The notes: a model not told the origin generated them from the sequence alone. DNA of 64,000 nt from ZC4RG30 sp039932715 (GCA_039932715.1 JBDTPN010000008.1:1-64000); one strand, 5' to 3'. Counted from the stretch's first letter, positions 17,196-27,139 are shown. Numbers and translations: made by a program.

Positions 17196-17207
17196 TAGAG
17201 ACAGTCT

Positions 17208-18098
17208 ATGTCCGACCCCTATCTGGAGTCATTCGAACAATTCCTCGACCGGGCCATTGCCCGTCCGGGTGTCTCGCACCATGTGCAGGTTGCCGGCCGC
17301 CGCCTGCATTACCTGGAATGGCCCGGCCCTGCCGATGCTCCAACCCTGTTGCTGCTGCATGGCTTCCTGGCCCACGCACACTGGTGGGACTTTGTCGCGC
17401 CTTCACTGGCCGAAAATTATCGGGTAATCGCGCCGGACTTCAGTGGCATGGGCGACAGTGAATACCGCGACGATTACACCCACGCCCACTTCGACGAGGA
17501 GGTCACCGGCCTCATCGAGACGCTGGGCATCGCCGGTTGCACTGCCATTGGCCACAGCTTCGGCGGACGGATACTGCTGTATGCCTGCCTGCGGCAGCCG
17601 CAACTCATTGCGCGCGCCATAGTGGTCGACTCGCGGCTGGGCTCCCCCGCAGATCCCATTGGTGGCTTTGACGAAGACTGGCGCCCCAAGAAACGCTATG
17701 CCGATGCGCAGACCATACTGCAGCGTTTCGTGTTGCGCCCGGTGGAGCCGGCGCCGGCCAAGGCCCTGCAACACATGGGCCACCACTCGGTTCGCGAAGA
17801 GCATGGTCAATGGGCGTGGAAATTCGACGAAAACGTCACGCGGCTTTACCAGGGTCGCAGGAACATGCCGCGCGTTGATGACACATTGGAACTGCGCAAC
17901 CTGCAAACGCCGGTGGACTTCGTCTATGGCGAGGAAAGCAAGGTGGTGACGCCGCCGCGCGCCAGGTTGCTTGAAGGTTGCCTGCCCAATGTGCTTTCAG
18001 TGACCGGCCTGCCCAGTTGTCATCACCACCTGCCCGTAAGCCAACCCATCGCATTGCTGGGTGTGCTGCGGGTTCTGCTGCAGCAACATGTGGAGTAG
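17208..18098 (+). CDS. Alpha/beta hydrolase (canonical triad)
   Basis: The 296-residue protein has LLLHGFLAHAHWWD (oxyanion HG), the nucleophile elbow GHSFGG, and a late His in SCHHHLPVSQP, with an acid in DFVYGEESK. The GDSEYRD loop is typical of the class including epoxide hydrolases and esterases. No signal peptide, so cytoplasmic. Ten bases separate it from the OPT transporter gene, so they are likely co-transcribed. Substrate is unknown. Confidence 0.88.
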   Translation: MSDPYLESFEQFLDRAIARPGVSHHVQVAGRRLHYLEWPGPADAPTLLLLHGFLAHAHWWDFVAPSLAENYRVIAPDFSGMGDSEYRDDYTHAHFDEEVTGLIETLGIAGCTAIGHSFGGRILLYACLRQPQLIARAIVVDSRLGSPADPIGGFDEDWRPKKRYADAQTILQRFVLRPVEPAPAKALQHMGHHSVREEHGQWAWKFDENVTRLYQGRRNMPRVDDTLELRNLQTPVDFVYGEESKVVTPPRARLLEGCLPNVLSVTGLPSCHHHLPVSQPIALLGVLRVLLQQHVE

Positions 18099-18107
18099 AT
18101 TCCAGCC

Positions 18108-20366
18108 ATGAGCCAGACACCACTCGTCCCCCGACCCTACATTCCAGCGGTCACGCGCCTCCCCGAAATGACCGTGCGTGCCGTGATCGTCGGCACCATC
18201 CTCGGCATCATCTTTGGCGCTTCCTCGCTTTACCTGGTGCTCAAGGTGGGGTTGACGGTCAGTGCGTCCATACCGGTGGCGGTGATTTCCATCACGCTGT
18301 TCCGCCTGCTGTCGAAGTTCAGGATTCGCGACGCCAATATCCTCGAGCACAACATCGTGCAGACCGCAGGATCCGCCGGCGAATCCATCGCCTTCGGCGT
18401 GGGTGTGACCATGCCGGCCATCCTGATACTGGGTTTCGACCTGGAGCTGACGCGCGTGCTGCTGGTGGCCGTCCTGGGCGGGTTGCTGGGCATATTGATG
18501 ATGATCCCGCTGCGTCGCGCATTGATCGTCAACCAGCACGGCATCCTCAAATATCCCGAAGGCACGGCCTGCGCCGAGGTGCTCAAGGCCGGCGCCAGCG
18601 CGGAATCGCGAGCTGCCGCGGATCCGCTGGCTCTGGGTACCGAATCCATCGGCATCAGCGCGCGCACCATTTTCACCGGCTTCGGCATTGGCCTGGCGTA
18701 CAAGGCGCTCAACATTGCTTTCAAGGGATGGCGTGATTCACCCAACGTCACATTCGGCGCGCCCCTCAAGGGAGGCTCGATGTCCGCCGAGATTTCACCG
18801 GAGTTGCTGGGGGTGGGTTACATCATCGGTCCGCGCATTGCCGCCATGATGTTCGCCGGCGGCTTCCTGACCTACCTGGTGCTGATCCCGATGATCCTGT
18901 TCTTTGGATCAAAGATCACCGGTGTGCTGGCCCCCGGCACCATGCCCATCGCCGACATGTCGCCGGGCGATGTGCGCAACGCCTACATCCTCTACATCGG
19001 CGCCGGCGCGGTGGCCGCGGGCGGCATCATCAGCCTGGGTCGTTCGTTGCCGATGATCATCAGCAGCATCCGCCACGGCATCGACGACATTTCCGCGTCG
19101 CGCAGCGGCAAGGCCAGCAAAGATCGACGCGACCAGGACCTCTCACTGAAGTTCGTCGGCATCGGCACGCTGGTGTTGCTGGCCGCGATCACGCTGTCGC
19201 CGTCACTGCACATGAACATTCTGGGCGCCATATTGATCCTGATACTCGGCGCGCTGTTCGTGACGGTCTCTTCGCGACTCACCGGCGAAATCGGCTCGAC
19301 CTCGAACCCGATCTCCGGCATGACCATCGCAACTCTGATGCTGACCTGCCTGGTGTTTCTGATCGTGGGCTGGACCGGTGGCGCCTGGTACGTCACTGCA
19401 CTGTCCGTCGGCGGCATCGTCTGCATCGCCTGCTCCAATGGCGGCACCACCTCGCAGGATCTCAAGACCGGCTTCCTGATCGGCAGTACGCCGCGCCTGC
19501 AGCAGATTTCGATATTGATCGGCGCACTGGCATCGGCCCTGCTGATGGGTCCGATCTTGTTGCAGCTCAACGATACGGCGACCGTGTATGTGCCCATCGC
19601 ACAGGTCGCCCCGCAGGGGCTGACCACCGACGTGGGCAGTCTTACCAAACAGGAATCCCTCAAGGGCGTTCAGGCCCAGGATGATTCAAAGACCTATCAC
19701 GTGTGGCACAAGACCAGCATCGATGGGGCACCGGCCGGCAAATACCTGGTTGATGACACGGGCAAGGCCGTGTGGCTGGTGGATCCAGGCATCAATGGCC
19801 TGCACCCGACCCGCCCGGACGGAACGCAGGTACGCAAGTTCGATGCTCCCAAGGCAACGCTGGTGTCGTACATCATCAAGGGAATTCTCGATCGGCAGCT
19901 GCCGTGGGACCTGATCCTGTTCGGCGCGATGATCTCCATATTGATGGAGATTTCCGGCGTGCCCTCGCTGGCGTTCGCGGTGGGTGTTTACCTGCCCATT
20001 TCTTCTACTACACCCATCTTCATCGGCGGACTGATCCGCTACCTCATCGACCGGCGCGCGCGGCGTGCGCCTGCGGCTGCGGCCCTGTCCGAAGCCGAGT
20101 TCAGCGCCCAAACGGATCGTGGACCTGGCGTGCTGTTTGCCTCCGGATATATTGCCGGTGGCGCGATTGCCGGCATCCTGATCGCGTTCCTGGCCGGTGT
20201 GCTGGGCAATTTCGATGCAGCATTGCAACGCTGGTCCACCGCCAACAATCCCTTCTACGAAGGGGCGCACGCCGACCTGCTGGCGCTGCTGCCATTCCTG
20301 TTGCTGGTTGTGCTGCTGTGGCTGGTGGCCCGGGGCAAGTGGCTGTCAGGTGACGCGGGGAAATAG
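18108..20366 (+). CDS. OPT-family oligopeptide transporter
   Basis: 752 residues with many TM segments. Features of the prokaryotic OPT family: RAVIVGTILGIIFGASSLYLVLKVG at the start, the NIVQTAGSAGESIAFG and KYPEGTACAEVLKAG motifs, and SNGGTTSQDLKTGFLIG. Between TM groups there is a soluble segment (about residues 515-590) that reads like a small beta-rich insert (WHKTSIDGAPAGKYLVDD). Family members import peptides or metal chelates. Downstream of the hydrolase gene in an apparent operon. Confidence 0.92.
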   Translation: MSQTPLVPRPYIPAVTRLPEMTVRAVIVGTILGIIFGASSLYLVLKVGLTVSASIPVAVISITLFRLLSKFRIRDANILEHNIVQTAGSAGESIAFGVGVTMPAILILGFDLELTRVLLVAVLGGLLGILMMIPLRRALIVNQHGILKYPEGTACAEVLKAGASAESRAAADPLALGTESIGISARTIFTGFGIGLAYKALNIAFKGWRDSPNVTFGAPLKGGSMSAEISPELLGVGYIIGPRIAAMMFAGGFLTYLVLIPMILFFGSKITGVLAPGTMPIADMSPGDVRNAYILYIGAGAVAAGGIISLGRSLPMIISSIRHGIDDISASRSGKASKDRRDQDLSLKFVGIGTLVLLAAITLSPSLHMNILGAILILILGALFVTVSSRLTGEIGSTSNPISGMTIATLMLTCLVFLIVGWTGGAWYVTALSVGGIVCIACSNGGTTSQDLKTGFLIGSTPRLQQISILIGALASALLMGPILLQLNDTATVYVPIAQVAPQGLTTDVGSLTKQESLKGVQAQDDSKTYHVWHKTSIDGAPAGKYLVDDTGKAVWLVDPGINGLHPTRPDGTQVRKFDAPKATLVSYIIKGILDRQLPWDLILFGAMISILMEISGVPSLAFAVGVYLPISSTTPIFIGGLIRYLIDRRARRAPAAAALSEAEFSAQTDRGPGVLFASGYIAGGAIAGILIAFLAGVLGNFDAALQRWSTANNPFYEGAHADLLALLPFLLLVVLLWLVARGKWLSGDAGK

Positions 20367-20399
20367 CCACCCGCGCTGCCGCCGACGAACGCGCTGCGA

Positions 20400-20919
20400 T
20401 CAGTCGTGCTTGCCGCCGTAACTCTTGCCCGGGTTGGTCAGGCGATCAAGCACGCCCAGCATTACTGCTGATACCACGAAAGTCAGGTGGATGATGACGT
20501 ACTAGCGCAGCTTGTCGTTGGCAATGCTCTGCGCGTCCATGAATGCGCGCAGCAGGTGGATGGATGAGATTGCAACGATGGACGCGGCGACCTTGAGTTT
20601 CAGCGAGCCCGAGTCCAGCTTGCCTATCCAGCTGAGATTGTCTTCGCTGCCAACGGTTTCAATCTTGGATACGAAGTTCTCGTAGCCGGCAAACATCACC
20701 ATCACGATCAGGCCGGCGACCAGTGTCAGGTCAACCAGCGACAGCAGCGACAGCACCACGTCCGCTTCGGACAATTCCATGACATGGATGAATGAATGGA
20801 TCAATTCGGTGAAGAACTTGATGCCCAGCAGCACCAGCGCCAGTGCCAGTCCCAGGCAGAATGGGGGCCAGCAGCCAGCGGCTGGCGAACAGCAGGCGTT
20901 CGACGAGTTTTTCGAGCAT
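20400..20919 (-). pseudogene. yqhA: yqhA-like (UPF0114) membrane protein gene, broken by a frameshift and an amber codon
   Basis: The reading starts at 20919 with MLEKLVERLLFASRWLLAPI and then moves to another frame (GLALALVLLGIKFFTELIHS) at about 20850-20862. One base too many there explains the shift. The second frame continues to NDKLR and a TAG at 20502-20504. Reading through gives YVIIHLTFVVSAVMLGVLDRLT to a TGA at 20400, so TAG stands in for the family Trp codon (TGG). Two independent lesions in one short gene argue for a decayed gene, although sequencing error is possible at the first. Confidence 0.82.
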
Positions 20920-20923
20920 GCGG

Positions 20924-21733
20924 CTATTCTAGGGACACGGACTGGCCGCGCGAAAGTATCTCGCCCACCCCGTCCAGCGCATAGGCATTGCGCCCGAAAG
21001 CCACGCCGCGCAGCGCCGGATCAAATCGATAACGTTTGAGCGTGGCAATGGGCTCGTCGTCCTGGCTGGTGGCAGTGAGCTGGTCGATGGTGGTGATTAT
21101 GCAGCGGATGCAGGCTTTGCTCAGCGCGAGTCTCACTGGCCCGGCCTGCAGCCGCGTGGCTTCGTCCTCTGCATACGCGGCCACGCCATCCAGCAGCACA
21201 TTGGGACGAAACCGGTTGACCGGCAGGTCGCGCCCCACGCGCGCGGCCAGGTCCTTGATGGAAGCGGTTGACAACACCAGCAACGGATAGCCATCGGAAA
21301 AGAAATTGGGCACTTCGCGACCCGCGGTCCATTCCTGGCTGCTGAGGCGGCGGCCGGCTGGATCAAAACGAACCATGCGCAGCGGGCGACCCAGCCATCC
21401 GGAGAGGAACTGCGACACCTCGTCACCGGCATCGAAGGCGTCGCAGTGCGTGCCCCACACCTGTGCCGACACGCGTTGGCCCTTGTGATCCAGTGCAATC
21501 ATCGGACCCGCGCCCTGCGGATTGCCCATGTGCAGTGATTGGGCGTCGAGGGCGATGTGCAGCAGCGCCAGGCGTTTCTCGTCGCGCTGCGTGATGCCGC
21601 GACCACTGGCATCGACGATCATCCACTCACGATCATGGCGCAGTCCGCAGTCATCGAGCCGCGCGGTTTCACAGGGAATCCCGGCTGCGGACTTTACCGG
21701 GTAGACGAAGAGGCCACTGATTACAGCGCTCAT
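20924..21733 (-). CDS. MOSC-domain protein with MOSC beta-barrel N-terminus (YcbX-like)
   Basis: The 269-residue protein has VYPVKSAAGI at the N-terminus (MOSC_N barrel), GLRHDREWMIVD, NRFRPNVLLDG and a MOSC core with CIRC, whose Cys is the expected molybdenum-cofactor ligand. Related proteins detoxify N-hydroxylated compounds with reductase partners. The C-terminal ferredoxin domain of full YcbX is absent. The ATG overlaps the MarR stop (ATGA), so it is the second gene of the MarR transcript. Confidence 0.88.
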   Translation of the reverse strand: MSAVISGLFVYPVKSAAGIPCETARLDDCGLRHDREWMIVDASGRGITQRDEKRLALLHIALDAQSLHMGNPQGAGPMIALDHKGQRVSAQVWGTHCDAFDAGDEVSQFLSGWLGRPLRMVRFDPAGRRLSSQEWTAGREVPNFFSDGYPLLVLSTASIKDLAARVGRDLPVNRFRPNVLLDGVAAYAEDEATRLQAGPVRLALSKACIRCIITTIDQLTATSQDDEPIATLKRYRFDPALRGVAFGRNAYALDGVGEILSRGQSVSLE

Positions 21734-22188
21734 GCGCCGCGTTCGAGTCCTTCGACGCAGCGCTCGAGATAGCTGCGTAGCTCCGACACTTCCTTGACCG
21801 ACAGCAGCGACAGCATCTGCGTCATCACCGGTGAACCGGAAGAGCGCGCGGCATTGAGCCGCTCCTGGCCGGCGGGCAACAGGTACCAGCGGTCAGCACG
21901 GCGGTTATGCGGATCAGGACGACGCTCGACGCTGCCCTCTTTCTCAAGTCGACGCAGCAAACCGGTCATGGTCTGCGCAGTCACCAGCAGACGCCGCGCA
22001 AGTTGCGCGCCGGCGATGCCGGGTTCCTGCTGCAATTGATCCAGCGTGACCAGGTGCGCAAATGAGACATCGGAACTGCGCCGCAGCCGTTCGTCGACCA
22101 GGTGGCGGAACTGGTGCATGAGCCGTTTGAGCAGATACCCTATCTGCTCGTCGGGAGTTGGCTGGTAGGTCTTTTGGGGCGTCGCCAT
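21730..22188 (-). CDS. MarR-family transcriptional regulator
   Basis: 152 residues with the MarR winged-helix pattern: helix LVTLDQLQQEPGIAGAQLARRLLV, recognition region TAQTMTGLLRRLEKEGSVERR, then the wing with DPHNRRADRWYLL. It is divergent from the RND pump operon with a symmetric operator in between, so it likely represses the pump and possibly itself. Coupled to the downstream MOSC gene by an ATGA overlap. Confidence 0.92.
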   Translation of the reverse strand: MATPQKTYQPTPDEQIGYLLKRLMHQFRHLVDERLRRSSDVSFAHLVTLDQLQQEPGIAGAQLARRLLVTAQTMTGLLRRLEKEGSVERRPDPHNRRADRWYLLPAGQERLNAARSSGSPVMTQMLSLLSVKEVSELRSYLERCVEGLERGA

Positions 22189-22231
22189 CTTCCGGATATT
22201 CGAACTTGCTTAACGTAAGGTCACTGATAAT

Positions 22232-22249
22232 ATATCAGCTACCTGATAT
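22232..22249. promoter_or_regulatory. Candidate MarR operator between marR-like and RND pump genes
   Basis: ATATCAG (22232-22238) and CTGATAT (22243-22249) are a perfect inverted repeat with a four-base spacer, in an AT-rich stretch. It sits 20 bases before the start of the adaptor gene and about 45 bases from the MarR start. This is the expected geometry for repression of both directions by a MarR dimer. Confidence 0.6.
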
Positions 22250-22268
22250 CATACAAGCCGGGAATTTA

Positions 22269-23399
22269 ATGCGGGACGTCGACCACCAAATGAGACAGCG
22301 GATGTCGCCTCAAGTTCTTGTCATGTGCGTGGGCGCCCTCGCGCTGCTGATGGCGGGCTGCAATCGCGGCTCACCAGCCAACGACAAGGCCGCAAAGCCC
22401 GGCGCTGCTGCCACTGCGGCCATGACCATCACCACCACCAGGGTCAGGAGCGAGGAAATCGTGCGCAGTGTTCCGGCCACCGGAACGATTTACCCGTGGC
22501 AGGAAGTCATCATCGCGGCCGAAGTCGGTGGCTATCGTGTTGCCGCCGTGCTGGTGGACGTGGGCACGAAGGTCAAGCAGGGCCAGGTGCTGGTGCGCCT
22601 GTCGGGCGACATGCTGCAGGCCGATCTTGATTCCAAGCGCGCCGCCATGCGCAGCGCCGAAGCGGCAGAGGTCAATGCATCGGCTGCGTTGCGGCGCGGC
22701 GCATCCGTATCCAGCTCCGGCGCGCTGTCGGCCGCGGATCTCGACAAGTTGAAGGCCGACCAGATTGCAGCCCAGGCGCGCGTGGATACGTCCAGTGCGG
22801 ATTTGCGCACTGCCGAGCTGCGCGCGCGCTATGCAACAGTTACTGCGCCCGACAGCGGCACCATTACATCGCGCAGCGTCAGCGTGGGGCAGATCGCACA
22901 GGCCGGCACGGAGATGCTGCGCATGCTGCGTCAGAACCGCGTTGAATGGCGTGCTGAAATTCCCGAAGCGCTGTTGTCGCGCATCAAGGTCGGCCAGCTG
23001 GCCAAGGTCACGGCGGTGGATGGCACCACGGTCAATGGCAAGGTGCGCGCGGTGGCGCCCACCGTGCAGGCCACCAATCGCACTGGCCTTGTGTATGTGG
23101 ACATCGAGGGGGGTGATGCGCGCCCCGGCATGTTCGCGCGTGGCGAAATCGCCGCGGGCAAGGGTCCGGCACTGCTTATCCCCGTCACCAGCGTGGTGAT
23201 GCAGGACGGTTACAGCTACGTGTTCGTGCTCAAGGACAACAACATCGTCGAGCGCCGGCGCGTGCAGCAGGCGGGCGTACGCGGCGACAACATGGAAGTC
23301 GCGGATGGTGTTGCCGCAGGTGACCTCGTCGCCGTGAAGGGCGCGGGCTTCCTCAAGGACGGCGACACAGTTCGCGTGGGCGACGCGGCCGCGCCATGA
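22269..23399 (+). CDS. RND efflux periplasmic adaptor (membrane fusion) lipoprotein
   Basis: The start is set at ATG 22269, since it precedes a full lipoprotein signal (lipobox LMAGC) and lies past the operator; other ATGs at 22290 and 22302 are possible. The mature part has the HlyD/AcrA pattern: IIAAEVGGYRVAAVLVDVGTKVKQGQVLVRL lipoyl half, a helical hairpin, VTAPDSGTITSRSVSVGQ, then barrel and membrane-proximal domains. It should connect the inner-membrane pump to an outer-membrane channel that is not in this window. Its stop overlaps the permease ATG (ATGA). Confidence 0.92.
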   Translation: MRDVDHQMRQRMSPQVLVMCVGALALLMAGCNRGSPANDKAAKPGAAATAAMTITTTRVRSEEIVRSVPATGTIYPWQEVIIAAEVGGYRVAAVLVDVGTKVKQGQVLVRLSGDMLQADLDSKRAAMRSAEAAEVNASAALRRGASVSSSGALSAADLDKLKADQIAAQARVDTSSADLRTAELRARYATVTAPDSGTITSRSVSVGQIAQAGTEMLRMLRQNRVEWRAEIPEALLSRIKVGQLAKVTAVDGTTVNGKVRAVAPTVQATNRTGLVYVDIEGGDARPGMFARGEIAAGKGPALLIPVTSVVMQDGYSYVFVLKDNNIVERRRVQQAGVRGDNMEVADGVAAGDLVAVKGAGFLKDGDTVRVGDAAAP

Positions 23400-26300
23400 A
23401 TTTCGTCACATGGTCGATCCGGAATCCGGTCCCGGTGATCATGATGTTCATTGCCCTGCTGGTGGGCGGGGTCTGGGGGTTCAGGAAGCTCCCCGTGCAG
23501 GACCTTCCGGACATCAGCGCCCCCTATGTCATCGTCAGCGTGGGCTACGCGGGCACGCCGCCGTCGCAGATGGAAACCGAAGTCACGCGCAAGGTTGAGG
23601 ATGCGATTTCCACGCTGATCGGCATCAAGCGCATCAGCTCCACCATCAGTACCGGCAGCTCGCAGACCGTCATCGAGTTTGATTTCAAGACCGAAATGTC
23701 GCAGGCCATGGACGATGTGCGCGACGCAGTGTCGCGCATCCGCCCTGACCTGCCGCTGGATGCCACCGAGCCCAACATCTCGCGCGCCACCATTGCCGGC
23801 AATGCGGTACTCACATTCGCGATCAGCTCCGACCGGCTGACGGATACGGAATTGTCCTGGTTTGTCGATCTCAACGTGATGCGCTTCATCAGCGGGGTCA
23901 GTGGCGTCGGCCAGGTCAGCCGCATTGGCGGCGTGTCGCGTGAAGTGCGTGTGGACCTCGACCCGGATCGCATGGCGGCGCTGGGCGTCACCGCCGGGGA
24001 TGTATCTTCGCAGCTGGTGCGCACGCAGGTAGAACTGCCCGGCGGCGAGATGCGCATCGGATCGCAGGAACAAAGCGTGCGCACACTGGGCACCATTGGA
24101 TCCGTGCAGGAACTGGCCGCGCTACCGGTTTCGCTCAGCGACGGTCGCACTACGCGACTGGATACGATTGCCGATGTCCGCGACCAGGCCGCCGAAGTCC
24201 GCCAGGTGGCATTGCTGGATGGCAAGCCGGTCATCGGCTTTCGCGTGATGCGCGCCTGGGGCGAAGGTGCGGTAGAGGTCGCCGACGGGACACGCGAAGC
24301 CGTTGCACAGCTTCGGGTGCGCTATCCGCAGATCAAGATCACGGAGATCAATAACATCCAGGACAAGGAGGTGCGCCAGAGCTTCCGCAACTCCATGACC
24401 ATGCTGCTGGAAGGCGCAATCCTCGCAATCATCGTGGTGTGGTTCTTCCTGCGCGACATCCGTGCCACGCTGATTTCAGCCGCGGCACTGCCGCTGGCGG
24501 TGCTGCCCACGTTCTGGGCACTGCACATCTTCGGCTTCACCATGAACACGTTGACCATGCTGTCGCTGACGCTGGTGGTGGGCATGCTGGTAGACGACGC
24601 CATCGTCGAAGTGGAGAACATCGTGCGCCATCTGCGCATGGGCAAACCCCCATTGCAGGCTGCCACCGACGCTGCCATCGAGATCGGCCTGGCCGTGGTG
24701 GCCACCTCGCTGACGCTGTGCGCCGTGTTTGTCCCCGTGTCGTTCATGTCTGGCATACCCGGGCAGCTGTTCAAACCCTTTGGATTCACCGCTGCCATTG
24801 CCGTGCTGTTCTCGCTGCTGGTGGCGCGCACGCTCACGCCCATGATGGCCTCGAAATTCATGCGTGCTGCGGATCATGGCGATGAAGCCGGGCGCTTCAA
24901 GCTGTGGTATCTCAGCAAGGTCAAGCTGGCGATGCACCACCGCTGGAAGACGCTGGCGATTTCCACCAGCATCATGCTCGCGGCTTTTGCGCTGGCCACC
25001 ACCCTGCCAAGGGGTTTCTCGCCGCCCTCGGATTTCGGCTATGTCAATCTCGGCGTCGATTTGCCGCCGGGGTCGCGACTGCAGGACACGGTCAGTGCCA
25101 CCGAGCAGGTGCGCCAGCGGCTTGGAAAGTACCCCGAGGTCAAGAACGTATTCGCGCTGGTCAATCCTGTTAGCGCCAGCATGTTCATCACGCTGAGTGA
25201 CCGCACGGAGCGCCACCGCACGCAACAGGAACTGCAGTCCGCCATTGTCGAGGACATGGCCGCCATACCCGGAGTGCGTATCCGCGCGGGCGGCGGCGGG
25301 CAGGGAAATGGTCCTCCCGGCAATGGCCCGGTGCAGATCGAGCTGACCGGTGACGATTCCTCGGTTGTCGCTGCCACGGCCATGCAGGTGGAGCGCGATA
25401 TCCGCACCATTCCCGGACTGTCAAATGTCTCGACCAGCGCCAGCCTGTTACAGCCGGAACTGGTCATCCGACCGCGACCTGATCGCGCGGCAGAGCTGGG
25501 TGTAACAACATCGGCCATCAGCCAGGCCACGCGCATTGCCACCAGTGGCGACATCACCAACAACCTGGCCAAGCTCAACCTGCCGGACCGGCAGATCCCG
25601 ATTCGCGTGCGCCTCAACGATTCGGCGCGCTCGAATATCGACCAGATCAGGCTGCTCAATGTGCCATCGCGATTCGGGCCGGTGGCGCTGATGAATGTGG
25701 CCGATATCTCCTTTGGTGCTGGCCCCTCGCAGATCACGCGCTACAACCGCAGCCGCAATATCACCATCACCGCGGACCGCGGCACGGTGCCGCTGGACGT
25801 GGCCAATGCCGCGATTGCCAACCTGCCTTCGATAAAGACGCTGCCCAGCGGTGTGCGCACCGTGGAGACCGGCGATTCGGAGATCATGGGCGACATCTTC
25901 TCCGGCTTTGCCGTCGCGATGATCATCGGCATCTTCTGCATCTACGCGCTGCTGGTGCTGCTGTTCCATGACGTGCTGCAGCCCATCACCATTCTCTCGG
26001 CGCTGCCGCCGTCGGTGGGCGGCGCCATCGTGGCGTTGTTCGTCTTCCGCATGGAGCTGTCGCTGCCGGCGTTGCTGGGCGTGCTGACACTGATGGGCAT
26101 CGTGACCAAGAACTCCATCCTGCTGGTGGAGTACGCCGTCATGGCGCGCCGCGAACACGGCCTCAATCGCTTCGACGCGCTGCTGGATGCATGCTCCAAG
26201 CGCGCCCGCCCTATAGTGATGACCACCATCGCAATGGCTGCCGGCATGTTGCCCATGACCCTGGGCCTGTCCGGCGATTCCGCCTTCAGCGGCCCCATGG

Positions 26301-26452
26301 GCGCATCGGTGATCGGCGGCCTGATCGCCTCGACGGCACTGTCGCTGTTCGTCGTGCCAGTGATCTACACGATGTTTGACGACCTCGAGCAGTGGTTCAA
26401 AAAGAAGTTTTCGCGCTCGCCACGGTTGGCCGCCGTGGGTGCTCCTCAGTAG
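23396..26452 (+). CDS. RND efflux permease (HAE1/MexB-like)
   Basis: 1018 residues, the usual size for an AcrB-like trimer subunit. TM1 and the large periplasmic loops are present in both halves. The proton-relay pair is in GMLVDDAIVEVENI, and the second half has GIVTKNSILLVEYA. It is translationally coupled to the adaptor gene, so this is an RND pair probably controlled by MarR. No TolC-type gene follows, so the outer-membrane component is encoded elsewhere. Strikingly similar to the permease at 32979-36020. Confidence 0.95.
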   Translation: MNFVTWSIRNPVPVIMMFIALLVGGVWGFRKLPVQDLPDISAPYVIVSVGYAGTPPSQMETEVTRKVEDAISTLIGIKRISSTISTGSSQTVIEFDFKTEMSQAMDDVRDAVSRIRPDLPLDATEPNISRATIAGNAVLTFAISSDRLTDTELSWFVDLNVMRFISGVSGVGQVSRIGGVSREVRVDLDPDRMAALGVTAGDVSSQLVRTQVELPGGEMRIGSQEQSVRTLGTIGSVQELAALPVSLSDGRTTRLDTIADVRDQAAEVRQVALLDGKPVIGFRVMRAWGEGAVEVADGTREAVAQLRVRYPQIKITEINNIQDKEVRQSFRNSMTMLLEGAILAIIVVWFFLRDIRATLISAAALPLAVLPTFWALHIFGFTMNTLTMLSLTLVVGMLVDDAIVEVENIVRHLRMGKPPLQAATDAAIEIGLAVVATSLTLCAVFVPVSFMSGIPGQLFKPFGFTAAIAVLFSLLVARTLTPMMASKFMRAADHGDEAGRFKLWYLSKVKLAMHHRWKTLAISTSIMLAAFALATTLPRGFSPPSDFGYVNLGVDLPPGSRLQDTVSATEQVRQRLGKYPEVKNVFALVNPVSASMFITLSDRTERHRTQQELQSAIVEDMAAIPGVRIRAGGGGQGNGPPGNGPVQIELTGDDSSVVAATAMQVERDIRTIPGLSNVSTSASLLQPELVIRPRPDRAAELGVTTSAISQATRIATSGDITNNLAKLNLPDRQIPIRVRLNDSARSNIDQIRLLNVPSRFGPVALMNVADISFGAGPSQITRYNRSRNITITADRGTVPLDVANAAIANLPSIKTLPSGVRTVETGDSEIMGDIFSGFAVAMIIGIFCIYALLVLLFHDVLQPITILSALPPSVGGAIVALFVFRMELSLPALLGVLTLMGIVTKNSILLVEYAVMARREHGLNRFDALLDACSKRARPIVMTTIAMAAGMLPMTLGLSGDSAFSGPMGASVIGGLIASTALSLFVVPVIYTMFDDLEQWFKKKFSRSPRLAAVGAPQ

Positions 26453-27123
26453 GTTTCCCGGGCGCGCAGCTTTGCGTCGTTGTTGCGCGGTGAGTTCACG
26501 CGCTTCGACACCGGCCAGGCAGAGCGAAGGTCATCCGGATAGGACGCCAGGCAGGCAAAGGCTGCTTCCGGCGTTGCGCCAAGCCAAGCCTCCTGGTCCT
26601 TGCGCTGCAAGATTGCGGGCTCCCGCTGTTTCGTGTTGTGGATCTGCGCCATGAAGGGCGACGCCGGCAGCGTGATGATGGTGCATGACAGGATGGGCTC
26701 GCCCTGCTGCGGCGTCGACATGTCCCACAGACCGGCGAAAGCAAACAGCTCCTGGTCGGCACAGCTGATGAACCACGGCTGCTTGCCATCCGCGATCACC
26801 TGCCATTCGTAGAAACCATTGGCGATGATCAGGCAGCGCTGCCCGCGCTGCCATGCACTGCGATAAGCCGGTGAAGTACGCACGGTTTCTATGCGCGCGT
26901 TGATGGTCGAGTATTGCCCCGCTACACCCTTGGCAAAGAAGGGAATCAGACCGAACCGCATGCGAACCAGCTCGCGCTGGCCGCCCTGCATCCGGATAAC
27001 CGGCACCTGCTGCGTGGGAGCGACATTGAAGCTGGCGGGGAACAATGGTCGGGGATGAGGGCCCGTGAGCGTGAATTCACGCTCAATGGCCGACTCATCC
27101 GGACTGACATAGCGGCCGCACAT
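26446..27123 (-). CDS. SOS response-associated peptidase (YedK/HMCES family)
   Basis: The 225-residue protein has Cys at position 2 (MCGRY), which in YedK and HMCES forms a thiazolidine crosslink with abasic sites in single-stranded DNA. It also has the conserved FNVAPTQ, INARIET and GFYEW motifs and a late His (IHNTKQREPAIL). In most family members the last motif reads His-x-Arg-Met-Pro, so this one is two residues longer. Function: protection of abasic sites at replication forks. It overlaps the convergent RND gene by 7 bases. Confidence 0.92.
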   Translation of the reverse strand: MCGRYVSPDESAIEREFTLTGPHPRPLFPASFNVAPTQQVPVIRMQGGQRELVRMRFGLIPFFAKGVAGQYSTINARIETVRTSPAYRSAWQRGQRCLIIANGFYEWQVIADGKQPWFISCADQELFAFAGLWDMSTPQQGEPILSCTIITLPASPFMAQIHNTKQREPAILQRKDQEAWLGATPEAAFACLASYPDDLRSAWPVSKRVNSPRNNDAKLRARETY

Positions 27124-27139
27124 TGCGGCTGCATCAGGA

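Noticed and set aside
20355..20376. CGCGGG...CCCGCG hairpin after the OPT gene
   Set aside because: Ten-base loop, no T-run, and partly within the coding end. Too weak to call a terminator.
22158..22268. Upstream part of the adaptor open frame
   Set aside because: It runs over the MarR operator and has no signal-peptide logic; the ATG at 22269 gives a proper lipoprotein signal.
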